Assembly (NCBI GenBank): GCA_036924285.1
Contig: JAYKYS010000008.1
Span: 24,475,001 to 24,539,000 of the forward strand
DNA length: 64,000 bases
From: Asterella californica
Lineage: Eukaryota > Streptophyta > Marchantiopsida > Marchantiales > Aytoniaceae
Direction of reading: 5' to 3'
The translations under genes and the position numbers were made by a program. Below the pieces are notes generated by a model that searched no databases, was not told the origin of the DNA, and was given only the letters and a program-made list of their open reading frames with translations. Below are positions 1 through 17,051 of this stretch, piece after piece (position 1 is the stretch's first letter; each line of letters opens with the position of its first letter).

Positions 1-121
1 GTGGTTTTGATACTTATCCTAAACTCCGGCACAAACTTCGGAAGTGCGAACAAGCCCAAAACCTTGCCAAGACCTAAGCATAAGCCAAGTTCAACAGACT
101 TTCAGAGAGTATGATAAGGAC

Positions 122-4587
<4,466 letters not shown>

Positions 4588-4786
4588 TTTGCACAAGCGC
4601 AAGATGCTATCCAAGAAAAAATGCTCAACCGCACACTTCTCCAATTTCCTCGATCTAAATTCCAAACGAGCTCCTACTTTCTCGATTTTCAAACTCTTCC
4701 CGATCGATCTGTAAGTTTCGCTAATTTCAATCCACAGCGCTGCTGTTCTTTTCGACTCCAAGCGTGTGCATTTTGTAATTTATCCA

Positions 4787-4840
4787 CTGCTCTGCTTGCT
4801 GCTCTGCTCTGCTCTCTGCTCTTCTCTTCTCTTTTCTAAT
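4787..4840. repeat. CT-rich (CTGCT/CTCTT) microsatellite in GFAT leader region
   Basis: A run of CTGCT and CTCTG pentamers passes into TCTTC repeats about 200-250 bp upstream of the GFAT start. On the GFAT strand it is purine-rich (AGAG/GCAGA), as is common in plant 5' UTRs and core promoters. The rest of the 370-bp gap between GFAT and the divergent ORF shows no clear TATA box. Confidence 0.6.
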
Positions 4841-4957
4841 TCTTCCTGGCAATTAAGCCTGTCCGTCCCAGGAAAGGTCCAGGCGCGGGTTTTACAGGAC
4901 ACTATATTCGGCTCTTGACATATATTCGGCTCTCATTCCTCGCCCTCCAATTCACCG

Positions 4958-5323
4958 GTGATCCTCAATAGCTCTTGCTTCTTGCGATTTCGATCGAACG
5001 ATTTGAAAACTGCCAGGTCGGACAGACAGAACCGGAACGGGCACGACTTGGAAAGTAGTTCTGGGCGCTTTGCGAGGCGTGGACTTACAGGTAAAGCTCC
5101 TGCGGAGGTCGTTCTACCGCAGGCAATTCTGGACTGGCTGTATGAACTGAGAAGCCTATGGGGTCAAACGCTGGCGGCGGGACTCGACATCGGTGGCAGG
5201 TTCAAGTACGAAATGCCTACTTGCCCATATACCAAAAATCTTATTGAGCACGACGGATCAAAGTCGCCCGAACAATATATCAGAGCGCACATTTCCGGCG
5301 ACGAGTATGTTCTAAATTTTTGA
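4958..5323 (+). CDS. Unrecognised short ORF (121 aa), divergent from GFAT
   Basis: I do not recognise this protein. The ORF is open for 121 codons, starts about 370 bp from the GFAT start in the opposite direction and has fairly balanced composition (basic first half, then PQAILDWLYELRSLWGQ and GSKSPEQYIRAHISGDEYV), unlike the AT-rich sequence that follows. It could be the first exon of a gene whose remainder was lost or is unrecognised, a fragment of a gene, or a chance ORF in the GFAT upstream region. No signal peptide or membrane segment is evident. It shares the 370-bp intergenic region with GFAT, so a bidirectional promoter is conceivable but not shown. Confidence 0.25.
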   Translation: MILNSSCFLRFRSNDLKTARSDRQNRNGHDLESSSGRFARRGLTGKAPAEVVLPQAILDWLYELRSLWGQTLAAGLDIGGRFKYEMPTCPYTKNLIEHDGSKSPEQYIRAHISGDEYVLNF

Positions 5324-5329
5324 AGCAAA

Positions 5330-8300
5330 AGAAGCCATAATTACAGCGAACTATGTGTGGTACACTAATCGTGAGTTCCTTCAGAAGGAGGCCAGTGATG
5401 TGCAGTCATTGTGGCAAAGTGGTCCAAGTGTATGCTGAACTGATACTAAAGCAGAAATTTACTTGACTCCACCCCTAATATGTTTGTAGGATTTTATCTT
5501 CACCTTTCTTTAACTTTGTGTTATTTGACTACACCTTTATTGGCTATTGCAGGTTAAGTAGGTCAAAATGTCACTTCATATACCTACACGAAAAGTTTAA
5601 TTTAAAATAGTTTTAGAACAAATTATCAATCTATATTATTTTTATTTGACTTAATATAATGTTTTTACATAGCAGTAAACCTGCTGTTCTCAGTCAAAGG
5701 TTTGGTCAAGTAAAATTAAAGTAAGTATCCCCGCGATATTTTAATCGTATATTCTTGCAAGCCATGGGAAAACGATACATCTCTAATCACTTATAAGGTA
5801 TTCATCTTGTTGTCCTTGACCGTGCTGGTACTATCTCTAACCATAATGCAACCAAAGTTGAGTCGATGGCTGGAACTAGTAGCGCACGCACATATAAGAA
5901 GAATAGCATCACTTCCTAGCTTTGGTGCTCAATATATACCATCATCAAAATCATCCCAATATATATAACCATCAAAAGTAATCTATAGCTAGAAAGATAG
6001 CATAAGAAATTAGGAGATAATTATATGTCGTTTAAGTAAAAATACTAGCTGTTCTCTGATTGAGGATCTTACTGTAAAAACAACACCAACTTGTCTGTCA
6101 AAGAAAGTAATCAGTTTGGTTACGAAAAATTACCATAAATAATTTAAATTTATTTATCTCCACAACTCAATCAAACGTGAAAATCAAGTCTGTTGTCATT
6201 GTTTGTAACGTCCTGGACACAGGTTCATATTCATCACTTTAGAATTTATATATAATCTAATCTAAATAAACGTATATGAAAATATATAACATACGTGAAA
6301 ATGCAACAGCGAGAACCTACATGAAAACATACTCAAGGGGGCTGAACGCTGTCGATAAGTGTATCCCTTCTGTTTTCTTGATACCGCAGTTGCATTCGAA
6401 CCTTGTTTTAATTACCGGTGCCGTCGCGTACAGTTAATGGGTAATAAGCTATGCTTTCGAGTAATAATATTTTTGTATGCATATCTCTTTTAGACCATGA
6501 ATGCTTTTTAAATTAATGGCTAAAAGTTTTGCGCTTATTTGCTTTAATTTGCCGAGCTTATGATTTAGAGGTCTGGAAATTAACTTCCATGCGAAGTGAA
6601 ATGAGACACTGTAAACTCTACACTCTTTGTATATACACACGTAGTCACAGTCCGACCGCAGTTAGAAACAAACTAAAATTATTGGTGCACTCCGATCCGA
6701 GCCAATGAGAGAGTGCCTGCCAGGCTTGTTTCACGAAGACTATTTTCTCCGCACCTCTCTAGGTCTGTAATATCTTTTTGGATAAATCACTAGAGTGAAC
6801 CGAAATGTTTTATTTAATTACTAAAAGAATCTGTTTAATTAGAGACATGCAACTTGTATGTGTACTAGTTTTTAACTATGAAAGTAGCACTACGTAACTG
6901 CACTATGTACTCGTTCTCTACAACGTCGGCACGAGTGCAAAAGTTCTTTCCAGGTGAGTAAAGTAGCAGCATTTCTGCAACCTGCATCTTCGAATTGAAC
7001 AGTTTTTTTCTCTTCTGAAATAATCGATTTCTCCTCGTTTGCAACAATCGGAGATGTAATTCATTGGGAGGTTATAACTTTTATATATATTTCTTCAGGC
7101 TGATTCGCGTTATAGTTCTTTTTTAAATGATATACACTAGCTAATAAACCTCCTGGTTCGCAATCATATGCGCACTGGGAACGAAGATAATTTAATCTAT
7201 AAACATATAAAGCAACCCTCAGCTATATACATTGCTGCACTTCCACTTGGCACCTAAAGTAATGATAAACGGTTACCATTCTGGTGCCCCTTTCCGCCAT
7301 GCATATATACTAAAGTGATAATCAAGATTCAATAAAAAGAATATACTAGAATTAAAAAAACTCTGCTCTCAGCAGTTATCTGCTCTGCACTTGGCTACCC
7401 AGAGTTTACCATGGGTAACTGGTTCACCAGAGGTGCGTCTTTCTCGGTCCTCTCTTACTAGAGACAGGTTCTCTCAATGCTCTAACGCTAACACCGGATA
7501 TGGACCAACTGTCTTTACAGAGTGACTACAGTTCACTGTGAAGACAACAATATCTATTGCTAGCTCTTGAAAATTTAGATTGATATGCAAAAGTACGTGA
7601 ATAAAATATGCATGTTCTATGAACTTTTGGGGAACTTTTGCTCCTTAATGATATGAAAAAAAATATATGTGTGATAATAATTGTATTCTAAGTAGATTTA
7701 ATAATTAAATTATTCTCTAATTATTATATGTTAGTTAGACCAACACGTGTAAAAGGAGCCAGACTTAACCCATAAGTGCAGAGTCTCCAGACGTGCCTTG
7801 GAAAATATAATAAATTAATCAAATTAATTTATTACCTACCGGAACGAGTAAAGTAATAAATTAAACCGCCTGTGAATATATCTGTGAATATATATATGAT
7901 ATCTCCCAACGACGTAGCATTTGCAACGATCTGCTACATGTCACCTTTGTAATACTATCCTAAATCACACAAGCTCCTAATCGACGAACATAGGTTATTT
8001 CAGATAGCGAAGATCAAATTGATAACGATGCCTAATTTGTTTGTGAGCACACCTGCAAGTTCTCAACTGTCGCACTCCCTGCAACTGGGTTCGAACTTCG
8101 ATTGAAGTTCGAACCGTGCCTCAGCCTATGGATCCACCTACAAACCTTAAGGTTCACTTACTCTGCAGTCGCACAAAATTGGAAATGAAAAGGAATACAA
8201 AAATCTCACATAGTCAACTTGGTTTTTAGTCTTACCGTACAAAACTACTTTTCTGTGGTAATAATTTACTATTCTCTAACTTTTTCACATAATAACAGAA

Positions 8301-8740
8301 AACATCTATGATCTGCAAGTAACAGTAAATAGATCTCTTTGTCTAGATTATGAATTTGTCATTTGTTTGAAGTCTTCTAAAGGCGAAATTACATTTTAAA
8401 TAAAAACAAAAATAAGCAGGGCATTGACTTTGTGAATGGTCGGTCCCTCATATCTTCGCTTGCACAACCAAACCATAGGATCCTGATCGTGGGATGTGAA
8501 GACTATCGCTGTCGCGTTGATTCGCTGAGTGACGCGTTATGACGTGGTTCTTCTTTACAGCCGCATCTTCATTGGCCCGCTGCACCACCCGGTTGACGAG
8601 CATTTGCTCGCTTGCATATGAGGGTGGTCATGCCCCAACTCGATAGTGTTTCTCGTCAGACCGAACCCACCGGTCCCACTATGTAATATAAAAGTAACAA
8701 TTCGAACTTATAAGAGTTTGTACGTAAAATCTCCTTAACA
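5330..8740. other. AT-rich intergenic DNA, no gene seen
   Basis: Only short ORFs rich in stop-adjacent AT sequence occur here, none with recognisable domains. Several patches are (TA)n-like, for example near 7085 and 7880-7900. One near-perfect hairpin (8088-8115) stands out and is listed separately. The composition resembles long-decayed transposon DNA. Confidence 0.6.
8088..8115. repeat. Perfect 12-bp inverted repeat, 4-nt loop
   Basis: GGTTCGAACTTC (8088-8099), loop GATT, then GAAGTTCGAACC (8104-8115). The GGTTCGA core resembles a tRNA T-arm/box B, but no acceptor, D or anticodon arm surrounds it, so it is not a tRNA gene. Confidence 0.75.
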
Positions 8741-8749
8741 CCAGCAATA

Positions 8750-9530
8750 GGACCACTTTTTCCAATAACGAAATTTACAGGGTTTAGATGAGAAGACGTT
8801 AGTGTAAACTCTTAGAGATTGCAGAAAGAGTCTATTTACTCGATTTACCTTGTTTCAACAATATTCAAGAGATATCTTTTACGGGTATATAGTTATGTCA
8901 AGTGACTGTAAATTATGTACCACTTCAAAGGGTGGTATGTAAAATTTACAGCTGAAACTTGTAAAAACTCTTGTGGGAGTTATAGCAGTTCTGTAAAAGC
9001 CGGTTTGATTGGTTCTAATATTTTACTACTCAAACCTCCACCTGTAACAAAAATTACAAGTTTAATATGGAATGATGTAAACTTGAAGTGTCATGCTGTG
9101 CCAGAACTTAGGTCAACGTGCATTTGAAAATTTCCAACTGTTTCCAGCAGATCAAGTTTACAACCATAGACTACAAATGTCTAGTGCATACCACCTCTAG
9201 AGGTGGGACGTACAATTTACAACTGAAACTTGTAAATTTTTTTACAAGAATTTATGGAATATTTTACAGCCAAAGTTTGAGTGGTCCTAAATAGAGTCAT
9301 TCAAATTTAGCTTTTATCGACCTTTTGTAACTCTTGTATAACATTTTACAGATTTTCCATAAATTTTATAGTAATTGCTATGCCCGTAAATGTAATCTCA
9401 TGAACACAGTTGGAAAAAAATGAATTAGATGGTACAGACATTTTGTAATCCTTGACAAAGCTGACATTTTGCACTTACTTCTTCTCACTTAAATCTTGTA
9501 AATTTACTATAGGAAAAGGTTTGAGTGGCA
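8750..9530. mobile_element. Three tandem foldback MITE-like elements
   Basis: Three head-to-tail units, about 8750-9016, 9027-9287 and 9295-9530. Each begins with a version of GACCACTCAAACCTTT and ends with its reverse complement (AAAGGTTTGAGTGGTC). Units 1 and 2 are palindromic throughout: TGTAAATTTTACATACCACC-like sequence meets GGTGGTACGTAAAATTTACA-like sequence at a central inverted repeat (about 8917-8938 and 9188-9210). Unit 3 shares the ends but is more decayed. A fourth copy lies at 17656-17970. No ORF is present, so they would need a transposase in trans. The superfamily is not assigned; target-site duplications are not clear. Confidence 0.6.
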
Positions 9531-10832
9531 CTAACATATATCTAAAGTGAGGTGTTTGACTGGAAATAATAACTTTATTCATATGCAATAATCTGAGAAT
9601 AAGATCTTGTCACTGGGTTTTTATATACGTGAATATAATATACAATTATCATTAAAGGTATATGATTTTAAAGATAACCTTATAACAAATATTATCTCTT
9701 CGTAACTCGATTAAAAAGTCAGATAAATCGACTTTCACAATCCGATGATTTTTGGGGACATATGATCTTAAGCTGCCTGACTAAATTAGAGTATTTATCA
9801 CTTACTTCAGTGAACTCAAATAAAGACAATCATATATGTAAAAACTCACCGCTCTATCCTTAGTGAAAATATATGACACCCCAACTTCATGAACGACGGA
9901 AAAAGAAAAGATAAGCAAAGAAAGCTGAAGAAAATTAGTTTCGCCTACACGATGTAACATAATTTGCAATGTCGGTAAGAACTTTGATTTGATCCTTTTT
10001 CATGATGACACTAAGTCGGAAAGATAAAAGGACGATATATTATTTCACTTCACGTTATTTTTCATGACGGATCAGGTTAAATCCAGAACGAGATGAGATT
10101 TTATGTTCTAAATAAACGACATTTTGGTTTACCTAAACATGGATGAATAAATCCACTGCTTTGGTGTGAACAAGATTCCACAGTTTCATACTTGGACGTG
10201 AATTATAGGAAAATGAAATTGTAAACATGTACAGCTTACATGGAGCACTCGTCTCCAATATAAAACAACATCTCAGAGTAGGAATAAAACGTTTTTGTTT
10301 GTTTGTCCGTATGTATTCATTTATGACCATACCTTTCCTCTTGAAGAGGTTGGTCATAAATTAAAACCTTGTTTTATGAAACTCCTCTTAAGAGGCAAAC
10401 GTAATTAGGAATAAAAGGGGACTAGAAACAAGATTGAGAGTATGGTGAATATAATCACTCTTGATCGACTTCAGGAACTTTTGTTCCCTTTCTGTTATCA
10501 GATATGGAAATGGTATACTAAGAAATGCGGAAATTACTATATGTAAAAATTACATATAAATCTGTCCAGAAACAATGAATGCATGTATAAGTGTGAAGTG
10601 ATAGGTGGACTTACCGTTTCCAGAAGTCGAGACATAATTCACACTGGAGCACGGAACTATTATCTAGAGTTATGTAATAAAGAGTTAGGTAATGAATGAA
10701 GCTTGCTGCACTCTTCTATACTGTGCACTATATACAAAAGAGAATATATATATACAAGAGTGCTTTAGTATCGCCTAATCATATGCTTCACACCTCTTTG
10801 GGTGATCAGTGTTCGGAGAAGATATTTTAGAT
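9531..10832. other. AT-rich intergenic DNA, nothing recognised
   Basis: There is no gene-like ORF, RNA gene or clear repeat. A 74-codon minus ORF at 10133-10357 has no recognisable features and is taken as chance. Confidence 0.6.
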
Positions 10833-10866
10833 AACCCTAAACCCTAAACAGGGTTTAGGGTTTAGG
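10833..10866. repeat. Head-to-head telomeric repeat (CCCTAAA)2/(TTTAGGG)2
   Basis: AACCCTAAACCCT (10833-10845), loop AAAC, then AGGGTTTAGGGTT (10850-10862) running on to AGG at 10866. Each side holds about two units of the Arabidopsis-type plant telomere repeat in opposite orientation, forming a 13-bp inverted repeat. Single telomere-like units (teloboxes) are common in plant promoters; opposed double units are not. It may be an interstitial telomere scar or a paired telobox. Confidence 0.85.
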
Positions 10867-13800
10867 AACAGACTAGCATTCGCTGGTAATTTTTGAAACG
10901 TTATCGAAAACTGTTTACTTTTAGAGTAATTGAGAGTATTATTTTTATTTTTTATTCGATAATTTTTCGACTCTTTTCTTTAATCCTTCGGAAATTTAGA
11001 TTCTCAACCGGAATTCACTACTCTATCTCCCGGAACTCCTCGAACATTGCACGTGATTCATTCATTGTCTCATTCCCAGCGTAAGTTCCAAAACTTCGCT
11101 ACTTCTACTAAGTTCCCGGTGCACCAGCAGGACCTCATTTTGTCGGAGCGTAAAGAAATTTAACTAGTAAATATAAATATTTTGGTTGATTATATTTTCT
11201 ATATTTCAAGCAAAGACTTAAATCAAATAGAGGCTCAATATAGAGGCTGATCTCGATGTTGTAAGAGTATTCAAGTTAAAGATGGAGAAAAAAGACTAAA
11301 GAGAATGTAGACTTTGAACGCTTATAACTTTTGCTGTCGGACGTAGATTAGAGCAATATAGATATCATTGAGAAGTTGTGGAAATGACTTTACAGTCCAA
11401 TCCAAATTCTCACTTCTGGAGTTGGTATGAGTAACTTACGAAGAGTTGAATTTTGCTTTAAATACTACCCGTGCTAAGAGAAACTTCGAAAGCAAATAAC
11501 TCTTAGTAGGGAAATCCATTCTGGGCATGTTAGGTATGGTGGGAAAGGATTTTTCAAAGACTATGTAGTGCAAGCATTAGATGAGGGTTTTGAATTGGTT
11601 GAACAGACTATACATTCTATTTTAAATATGATTATACATTCCGTACTTGCAGAAATAAAATAAGTGTAAATACATTAGTTTTGGGTTTACATTATTCGCA
11701 CTTTTGCGTCGTTGCGTATCTTTTCGCTATCAACTTCTGTAGACTTTCTACAGCCAGATATCTTGTGTATTGTTGGATGCATTTTGTGTTTAACAAAGAT
11801 ACGACAACATTTCACGCTGAAAATACAGACGACGGATAGGTTGGAGATGTTGTTTTGAATTTTGCCATGTGAGATGTTTGAAATATTTCTGGTTATTGAG
11901 AATACACTGTTCAGCCTTTAAATTCGATCATCTAGCGAGATGAGATATAGGTGATTCTTTCTTGTTCATTGCTTCTTTGTTACTTCTTTCGCTTTCTTTT
12001 GTGCAGATAAGATGATCATGTTGTATAGTCTGGTCTTCTGTTTCTTGCACTCTCTCGGACAACAAACACAAGGGAATGTGCAATGTTCTTTCTCTTTCAC
12101 ACAGAATGTCACAGCGAAGAACTAAGATGGCATAGAAGAGATAACACTGTGTGCTTTTCATGACGAAGTGTCAAGAGCACGGCGAGATAATAATGCATTG
12201 CATTCTTTTCATTTCTTCAATGTTCTTGTATTTGCTTGCTATCTATCGCTTCCACGAGAATTCTTGACAACGAGACGAGATGCTTTCGTCGGCAACCTAC
12301 CTCTTTTTTTCACCTCTTGCTCATTCTTACTAGAACCGGACGAGATAAATTTGTCGCTTTCCACTTCCTTTTTTTACTTGTGCATGTTTTTTCTTGTAAC
12401 ATGATTTCTGTCACTTATCATACACGCCTCTATACCTAGCATGAACATTGCAAGTAGAGTGGAGAAGTAGACGAAAGGTATGACACCGTCCTCAAGCACA
12501 ACGGTCTGAGATGTGAAGAACGTCCAAACCGTCCACTTCTCATTCCGAGCAAATGTCATACGAGATAAGTACTCCACTCCACGTTTGTGTCCTACTCCTC
12601 TATGGAGAACAAGGAAGTAAAGCAGATCTTGGAAAGTTTGCCTACCAATCCTTGAAGGCTCTTATCGATATTATTATTGACACTCTCAGTCCATGCGAAC
12701 CACAACTATTACAATCTTTGCATTACAGTGACACCGCTCCTCGATTTCCTTACCTATGCTCTCTTTCTAGGATATAGCACTGAGCTAGTTCGAGCTTACT
12801 GTTATCTTGATTTCCAATTCAGACAACAACTGCTTGCATTTTTGCAAAAGTTTGATTATATGAAGATCAGCAAGACATGTCATCCTTGTCCCTTGCACCA
12901 TGTTCCTATACAATTACTCGCATGTCTCTAAAGATTCTTCTCTTACTCCCAAGACAATCTCTGCATGTACATGCAAGATAGCAGGTTTCGTATGTTTGCT
13001 TATCCATCTTACCTAGAACAACCATACGAGACTCTTTGTCCTACAGTACCTTCAGTGTACATGGTGTCATCACTTCCTTGCATCTGCAAACTGTTAGACC
13101 TTATCTAGCATTGGTACCTCTACCGCCACTTTCCTTCCTTTACCCACAACGATGTCATTGAGACGAGGGACACAAACGAATAGATCGAGCCTAGGGATCT
13201 CAATGACAGTGTGCCGACAAGATGTGACCTCGACATCTCCTTGTCCCCTCGCTTTCTGACTTTCTACAACGACAGTGCTTATCAAGAATTTTCTCGGTGA
13301 AACATGGAGGCAGTCTCTTACATTTACATTTCCAATGTGTCATATGTATGAATGCAAAATCCTCCATTGAAATCAAGAAATGTGTGATGCATGCTCTATG
13401 GTGGGACAAAGATCAGCCATTGGCCGCTGAAGTCTGCATAAAGCAACTGCCTAACAAGGGCCTCCATACTCGTTGGAATGATAAGGTACTACCTTAAAAA
13501 CGACAAGGAAGAACATCATGTGGTCACGAAGAAAAATATCACAGACTCAATGATTATCGATGGAAAGGAGCTCTTCCTACTAAGACGGCCGACATAAAAC
13601 ATCATGTAAGAACTGACGTATTACAATATCATGCCTAAAACGCTCCAATTCAATAGGTATAAAATCTCTCATCCTCTCTTTATGACTTTTCATCGCTGCT
13701 TGCGTGCTATGCTCAAGTCAGGGAAGTACATGGCATCCCCAAGGTGGCAAGTGCAGCACGGGATCCAAAGAAGGTATGATGTGACATGGAACTCCCTTGT

Positions 13801-14580
13801 CAGACCACAAGACACAAATCCCAAGGACATGGAAAACATCTTTTTTATAGAGAGAACAATCGCTGTCCTTGTAGCGAAGGAATGTACTACGACACAACAG
13901 AGAACCCTCCAGACAACCACGACAACACTATTGAAGAAGAGCATGCAGCACTTGAGACCTTAAGACATCAGCGAGACGAAGAGCAGACACTATCACAATA
14001 TATTCTTTGGACAAATGCTTTATTGTGGCCGAGCGGTTCAGACAGATACTTCCGTTACAAGTATGACCAAATTTATCGCACGTACAATGCCTCGAGAGCA
14101 TGTGCATACATCATTGCAAATAGTACTCCATAGTGCAGATAGTATGATGACAACCAGTATAGACAAGTACATGAAGTAGACATAGAAGAAGAATACAAGC
14201 AAAGACCATATGTTACCATAACTCCACAGCTCGTATAAGTCTCTCGATGCAAAAACCGACGACCTCCATGTGTTTGCCTATCATGTTCTTACAATGGAAT
14301 AATATATGTGCGTTTCAGTCTGAAACACTCGCTCTGGTTGTAATTGGAAACTCTCCTGAGATCGACTAATGTACGTTATGGCCTGCCCCTTGCTAGCTGT
14401 AACACCTTTGGTGATGTAATGCGAATACTAACGGACATCAATAGTCCATGGAGTCCAAAATCAAATAGTTTCTCCATGTCGCACCTAACAAGCAGGGTCT
14501 AGGTTGGAAACAACAATTCCAAAGGTGACATCAAGACCGCTATTGGATCCACGGTGTCATGTCGTGGACAGACTATGGTG
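10867..14580. other. Intergenic DNA with short uncharacterised ORFs
   Basis: There are several 60-115 codon ORFs on both strands (plus strand 12168-12404, 12553-12777, 13631-13963 and 13786-14133). I recognise none. The two overlapping 13.6-14.1 kb ORFs have less AT-biased codons and could be relics of a transposon protein, but no motif supports this. The phrase ACGAGATAA or a close variant recurs near 11935, 12183, 12275, 12338 and 12557. Confidence 0.4.
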
Positions 14581-14599
14581 TTAAACTAAGGTTCTAAGA

Positions 14600-15000
14600 T
14601 GGAGTTTTATTAACTTGTTATAAACATGTTTCTGATAGCACCATTGGATTGCTCTTGTCGAGGCAAAAACAGAGTTAAGATAACGGAATTAAGACAGATA
14701 TGACTTTAAGATTAGCACATCACGACGTTGACGAAATGTTTGACGGGTTGACTTAGCATCTAATAACAGTGCTGACATGACAGATGCTCATTGGACAGAG
14801 ACACTGACGAGACGTTATGGCTGAAGTGGCAATTTGAGATGATGTGTCATCATACATGTCTGCCACTTGGAAGCTCGATAGACGTGACACTTGGTGAGAA
14901 TGGATGAGAAACACTTGGTAGACATAGAGAGGTGACACTTGATTTGTACACCTCTGCGTGCAAACACTATAAAGCTTGGGGTTCTATGGTTAAGTCAGCA
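14600..15000. repeat. LTR-like repeat; unoccupied paralogue of the chromovirus target
   Basis: The segment around 14650-14830 aligns by eye with the two flanks of the chromovirus at 51984-57318 once that element is removed. Both share TCACGACGTTGA, and the chromovirus duplicated ACGTT exactly there (here 14725-14729). To the left, GTTAAGATAACGGAATTAAGACAG pairs loosely with the left flank near 51940; to the right, AGCATCTAATAA...GCTGACA pairs with the right flank near 57350. A TATA-like CACTATAAAGC at about 14968 suggests that the repeat is itself an old LTR. Confidence 0.5.
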
Positions 15001-15749
15001 AAATTGGTTCAACGTCGAGAGGTTGTCTAAATTTTTTGATATCATTTTTGAGACTTAATAAAGTTTTGGGATGGGTTGTTGAGTTCAAGAGGGTTTCATT
15101 AGAAAATCTACGCAAGACTCGCACAAATTTATTGAAAAGAAAGAATCAGTAATCTTTAAACGACCGTAGTTGGAAAGAGTGATGAGACTTTTTCCAACGT
15201 CACCTCAACTGTGGTTTGAGAACTACATGGGTTTGAAGTTGATGAGGTATTTTGAGACTGAATATGAAACTTGTACGAGATCTCATGCAGATTTCAATGG
15301 AAGTGTGTGTTTAAAGACTAGGAGTAACTCTATAGCTCGTTCGTAACACGAACTAGAAGGGTCAGTTTGAATCAAATTTGGTATCACTAAACAAGGTTTT
15401 CCAAGGACTTCTGGTGCACCAAAATCATCGGATTTTGAAGTATGAGGTGGAAGTTATGGTTTGAAGTTTGTCTAGACTTTTTGTCGAAATGTTTAAATTG
15501 TGCAAGGCTCGCACAAATTTATGTTGGAGAATGAGTTTTGAGCTCTAGAGGTCACAAGTGCACTAGGGCTCGTGCAAATTTCCTCACAAAAGGATCTGAA
15601 AGGTTTTAAGTGGCTGTAACTTGGGCTACGAAGGTAAGTTGGAGCCGAGTATAGTACCACTGGATAGAGTTTTTCAAAGCTTTCCGATGATACCAAGATC
15701 ACCAAATTCTAAGATGTGAGACAAAAGTTATTGATATTTGAAGTTAAAA

Positions 15750-16145
15750 TATCGTACGCATACACATCGCTATACAACATACATCGTTGTCAGAGATATA
15801 CCACACATACACATAACATATGGACAATGTCATACACATACACAAGTGTATCTCAATAATAAACACTTTGTACTCACTCCATCATGCCAACCGACATTAA
15901 AAAATACTAAAGTCGAGTCAAATCCACATTGTGCACCAGAGAATCCAGATTGCACTCACCAAGACTATCCATCATAGCCAAGAGCTTGTAAGCTTAACTC
16001 GAAGAACTAAAGCCTCCAAGCCTTACTTGCGAAATATACCCCTAGGGGGTTATCTCAAGAACTCGCCCTAACGGCACTAACGGCCCTACCGAGATTAGCC
16101 ACTCCGCACTCGACCAACCTAGCCAAGGTGCTAAACTGACGTGAC
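15750..16145 (+). repeat. Dispersed repeat family, copy 1
   Basis: About 390 bp that resemble 50835-51225 in the same orientation. Shared landmarks are ACAACATACAT(C/T)GTTGTC, TACACAAGTGTA, CATAG(C/T)CAAGAGCTTG(T/A)AAGCT and GAACTCGCC/GAATCTCGCC. By-eye similarity is roughly 65-70 percent with indels, so the copies are old. There is no conserved ORF. It is probably the non-coding part of an LTR retrotransposon. Confidence 0.5.
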
Positions 16146-16817
16146 AAAAAAACGTTTGAACTGAACCTCCAATTGTGCAAGGGCTCGCGTAGTTTGATCG
16201 GGAGGAGGGGGTTGTGAAGGCGTGAAGTACACATGTGTGTGAGGGCTCACATAGATTCACAAAGGGGAAGAGGTATGACGTCTATGACATGTTGTAACTC
16301 GAGTTGTAGACTTCATTTGGGATCGAGAGTTGTATCGTTGGAAAGAGGTCGTCAAGAGCTTTCTAGAGTTTAAGAATACGCATGGTATCTTGCTGTGAAA
16401 AGCGACGTGGAAAGATTACAAACGATAACATACGAATGCAAATTCTCATCCAAAATCCTAGTCTTTACTCTTTTCAATTATTCACATAGTTTACAAACAA
16501 ACTTAGTGCTCCGTGGTCTTAACACAACTTCCTAAAATATTGATTTAATGACCCAATTGCATAACCATCAAAAATTGAATCCAACGATATCCAATTTATC
16601 TTCAACATACCCTCATGAAACAAGTTACATCACTTGTACACTAAAAGTCTTCAATCTCAAAACTCTTCAAAGCTATTTTCCAAAATCCTGATTCAGGATT
16701 CTTGATCTGTCAAAATTTCTCGACGACTGGATCAGACTCGACCCTCCCGGCTCCCGTTGTCCGAAACACCCCATTACCCTAATCGCGGCATCGTCCTAAT
16801 GTTTTCCCAACCGTCAT

Positions 16818-17051
16818 GCACCGTCGGATCTTCAACTTAATTATCAACCGTGCGATTAGTTTAATCCGGACCGTCAGATTTGATCCAAACATCTTAGCCG
16901 TTTAATTCAAATCCGCCTAACGTGTCCTTAATCGTCCTGCACCGTCAGATCTTCTACTTAGTTATTAACCGTGCGATTTGTTTAATCCTGACCGTCAGAT
17001 CTGATCCGAACATCTCAGCCGTTGAAAATAAATCCGCCTGACGTGTCCTAA
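16818..17051. repeat. 121-bp tandem duplication with nested ACCGTCAGATC motif
   Basis: Unit 1 is 16818-16938 and unit 2 is 16939-17051 (slightly shorter). They share GCACCGTC(G/A)GATCTTC, TTA..AACCGTGCGATT.GTTTAATCC and GACCGTCAGAT.TGATCC(A/G)AACATCT.AGCCGTT in register. ACCGTC(A/G)GAT recurs within each unit, giving four copies. The sequence around it is non-coding. Confidence 0.8.

Noticed and set aside
8088..8115. tRNA gene suggested by GGTTCGA
   Set aside because: It is a simple hairpin; no cloverleaf can be drawn from the flanks.
11933..12560. ACGAGATAA recurrences as a regulatory array
   Set aside because: Spacing is irregular, matches are short and AT-rich chance is high.
13631..14133. 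Overlapping plus ORFs as a transposase remnant
   Set aside because: No catalytic motif or terminal repeats could be identified.
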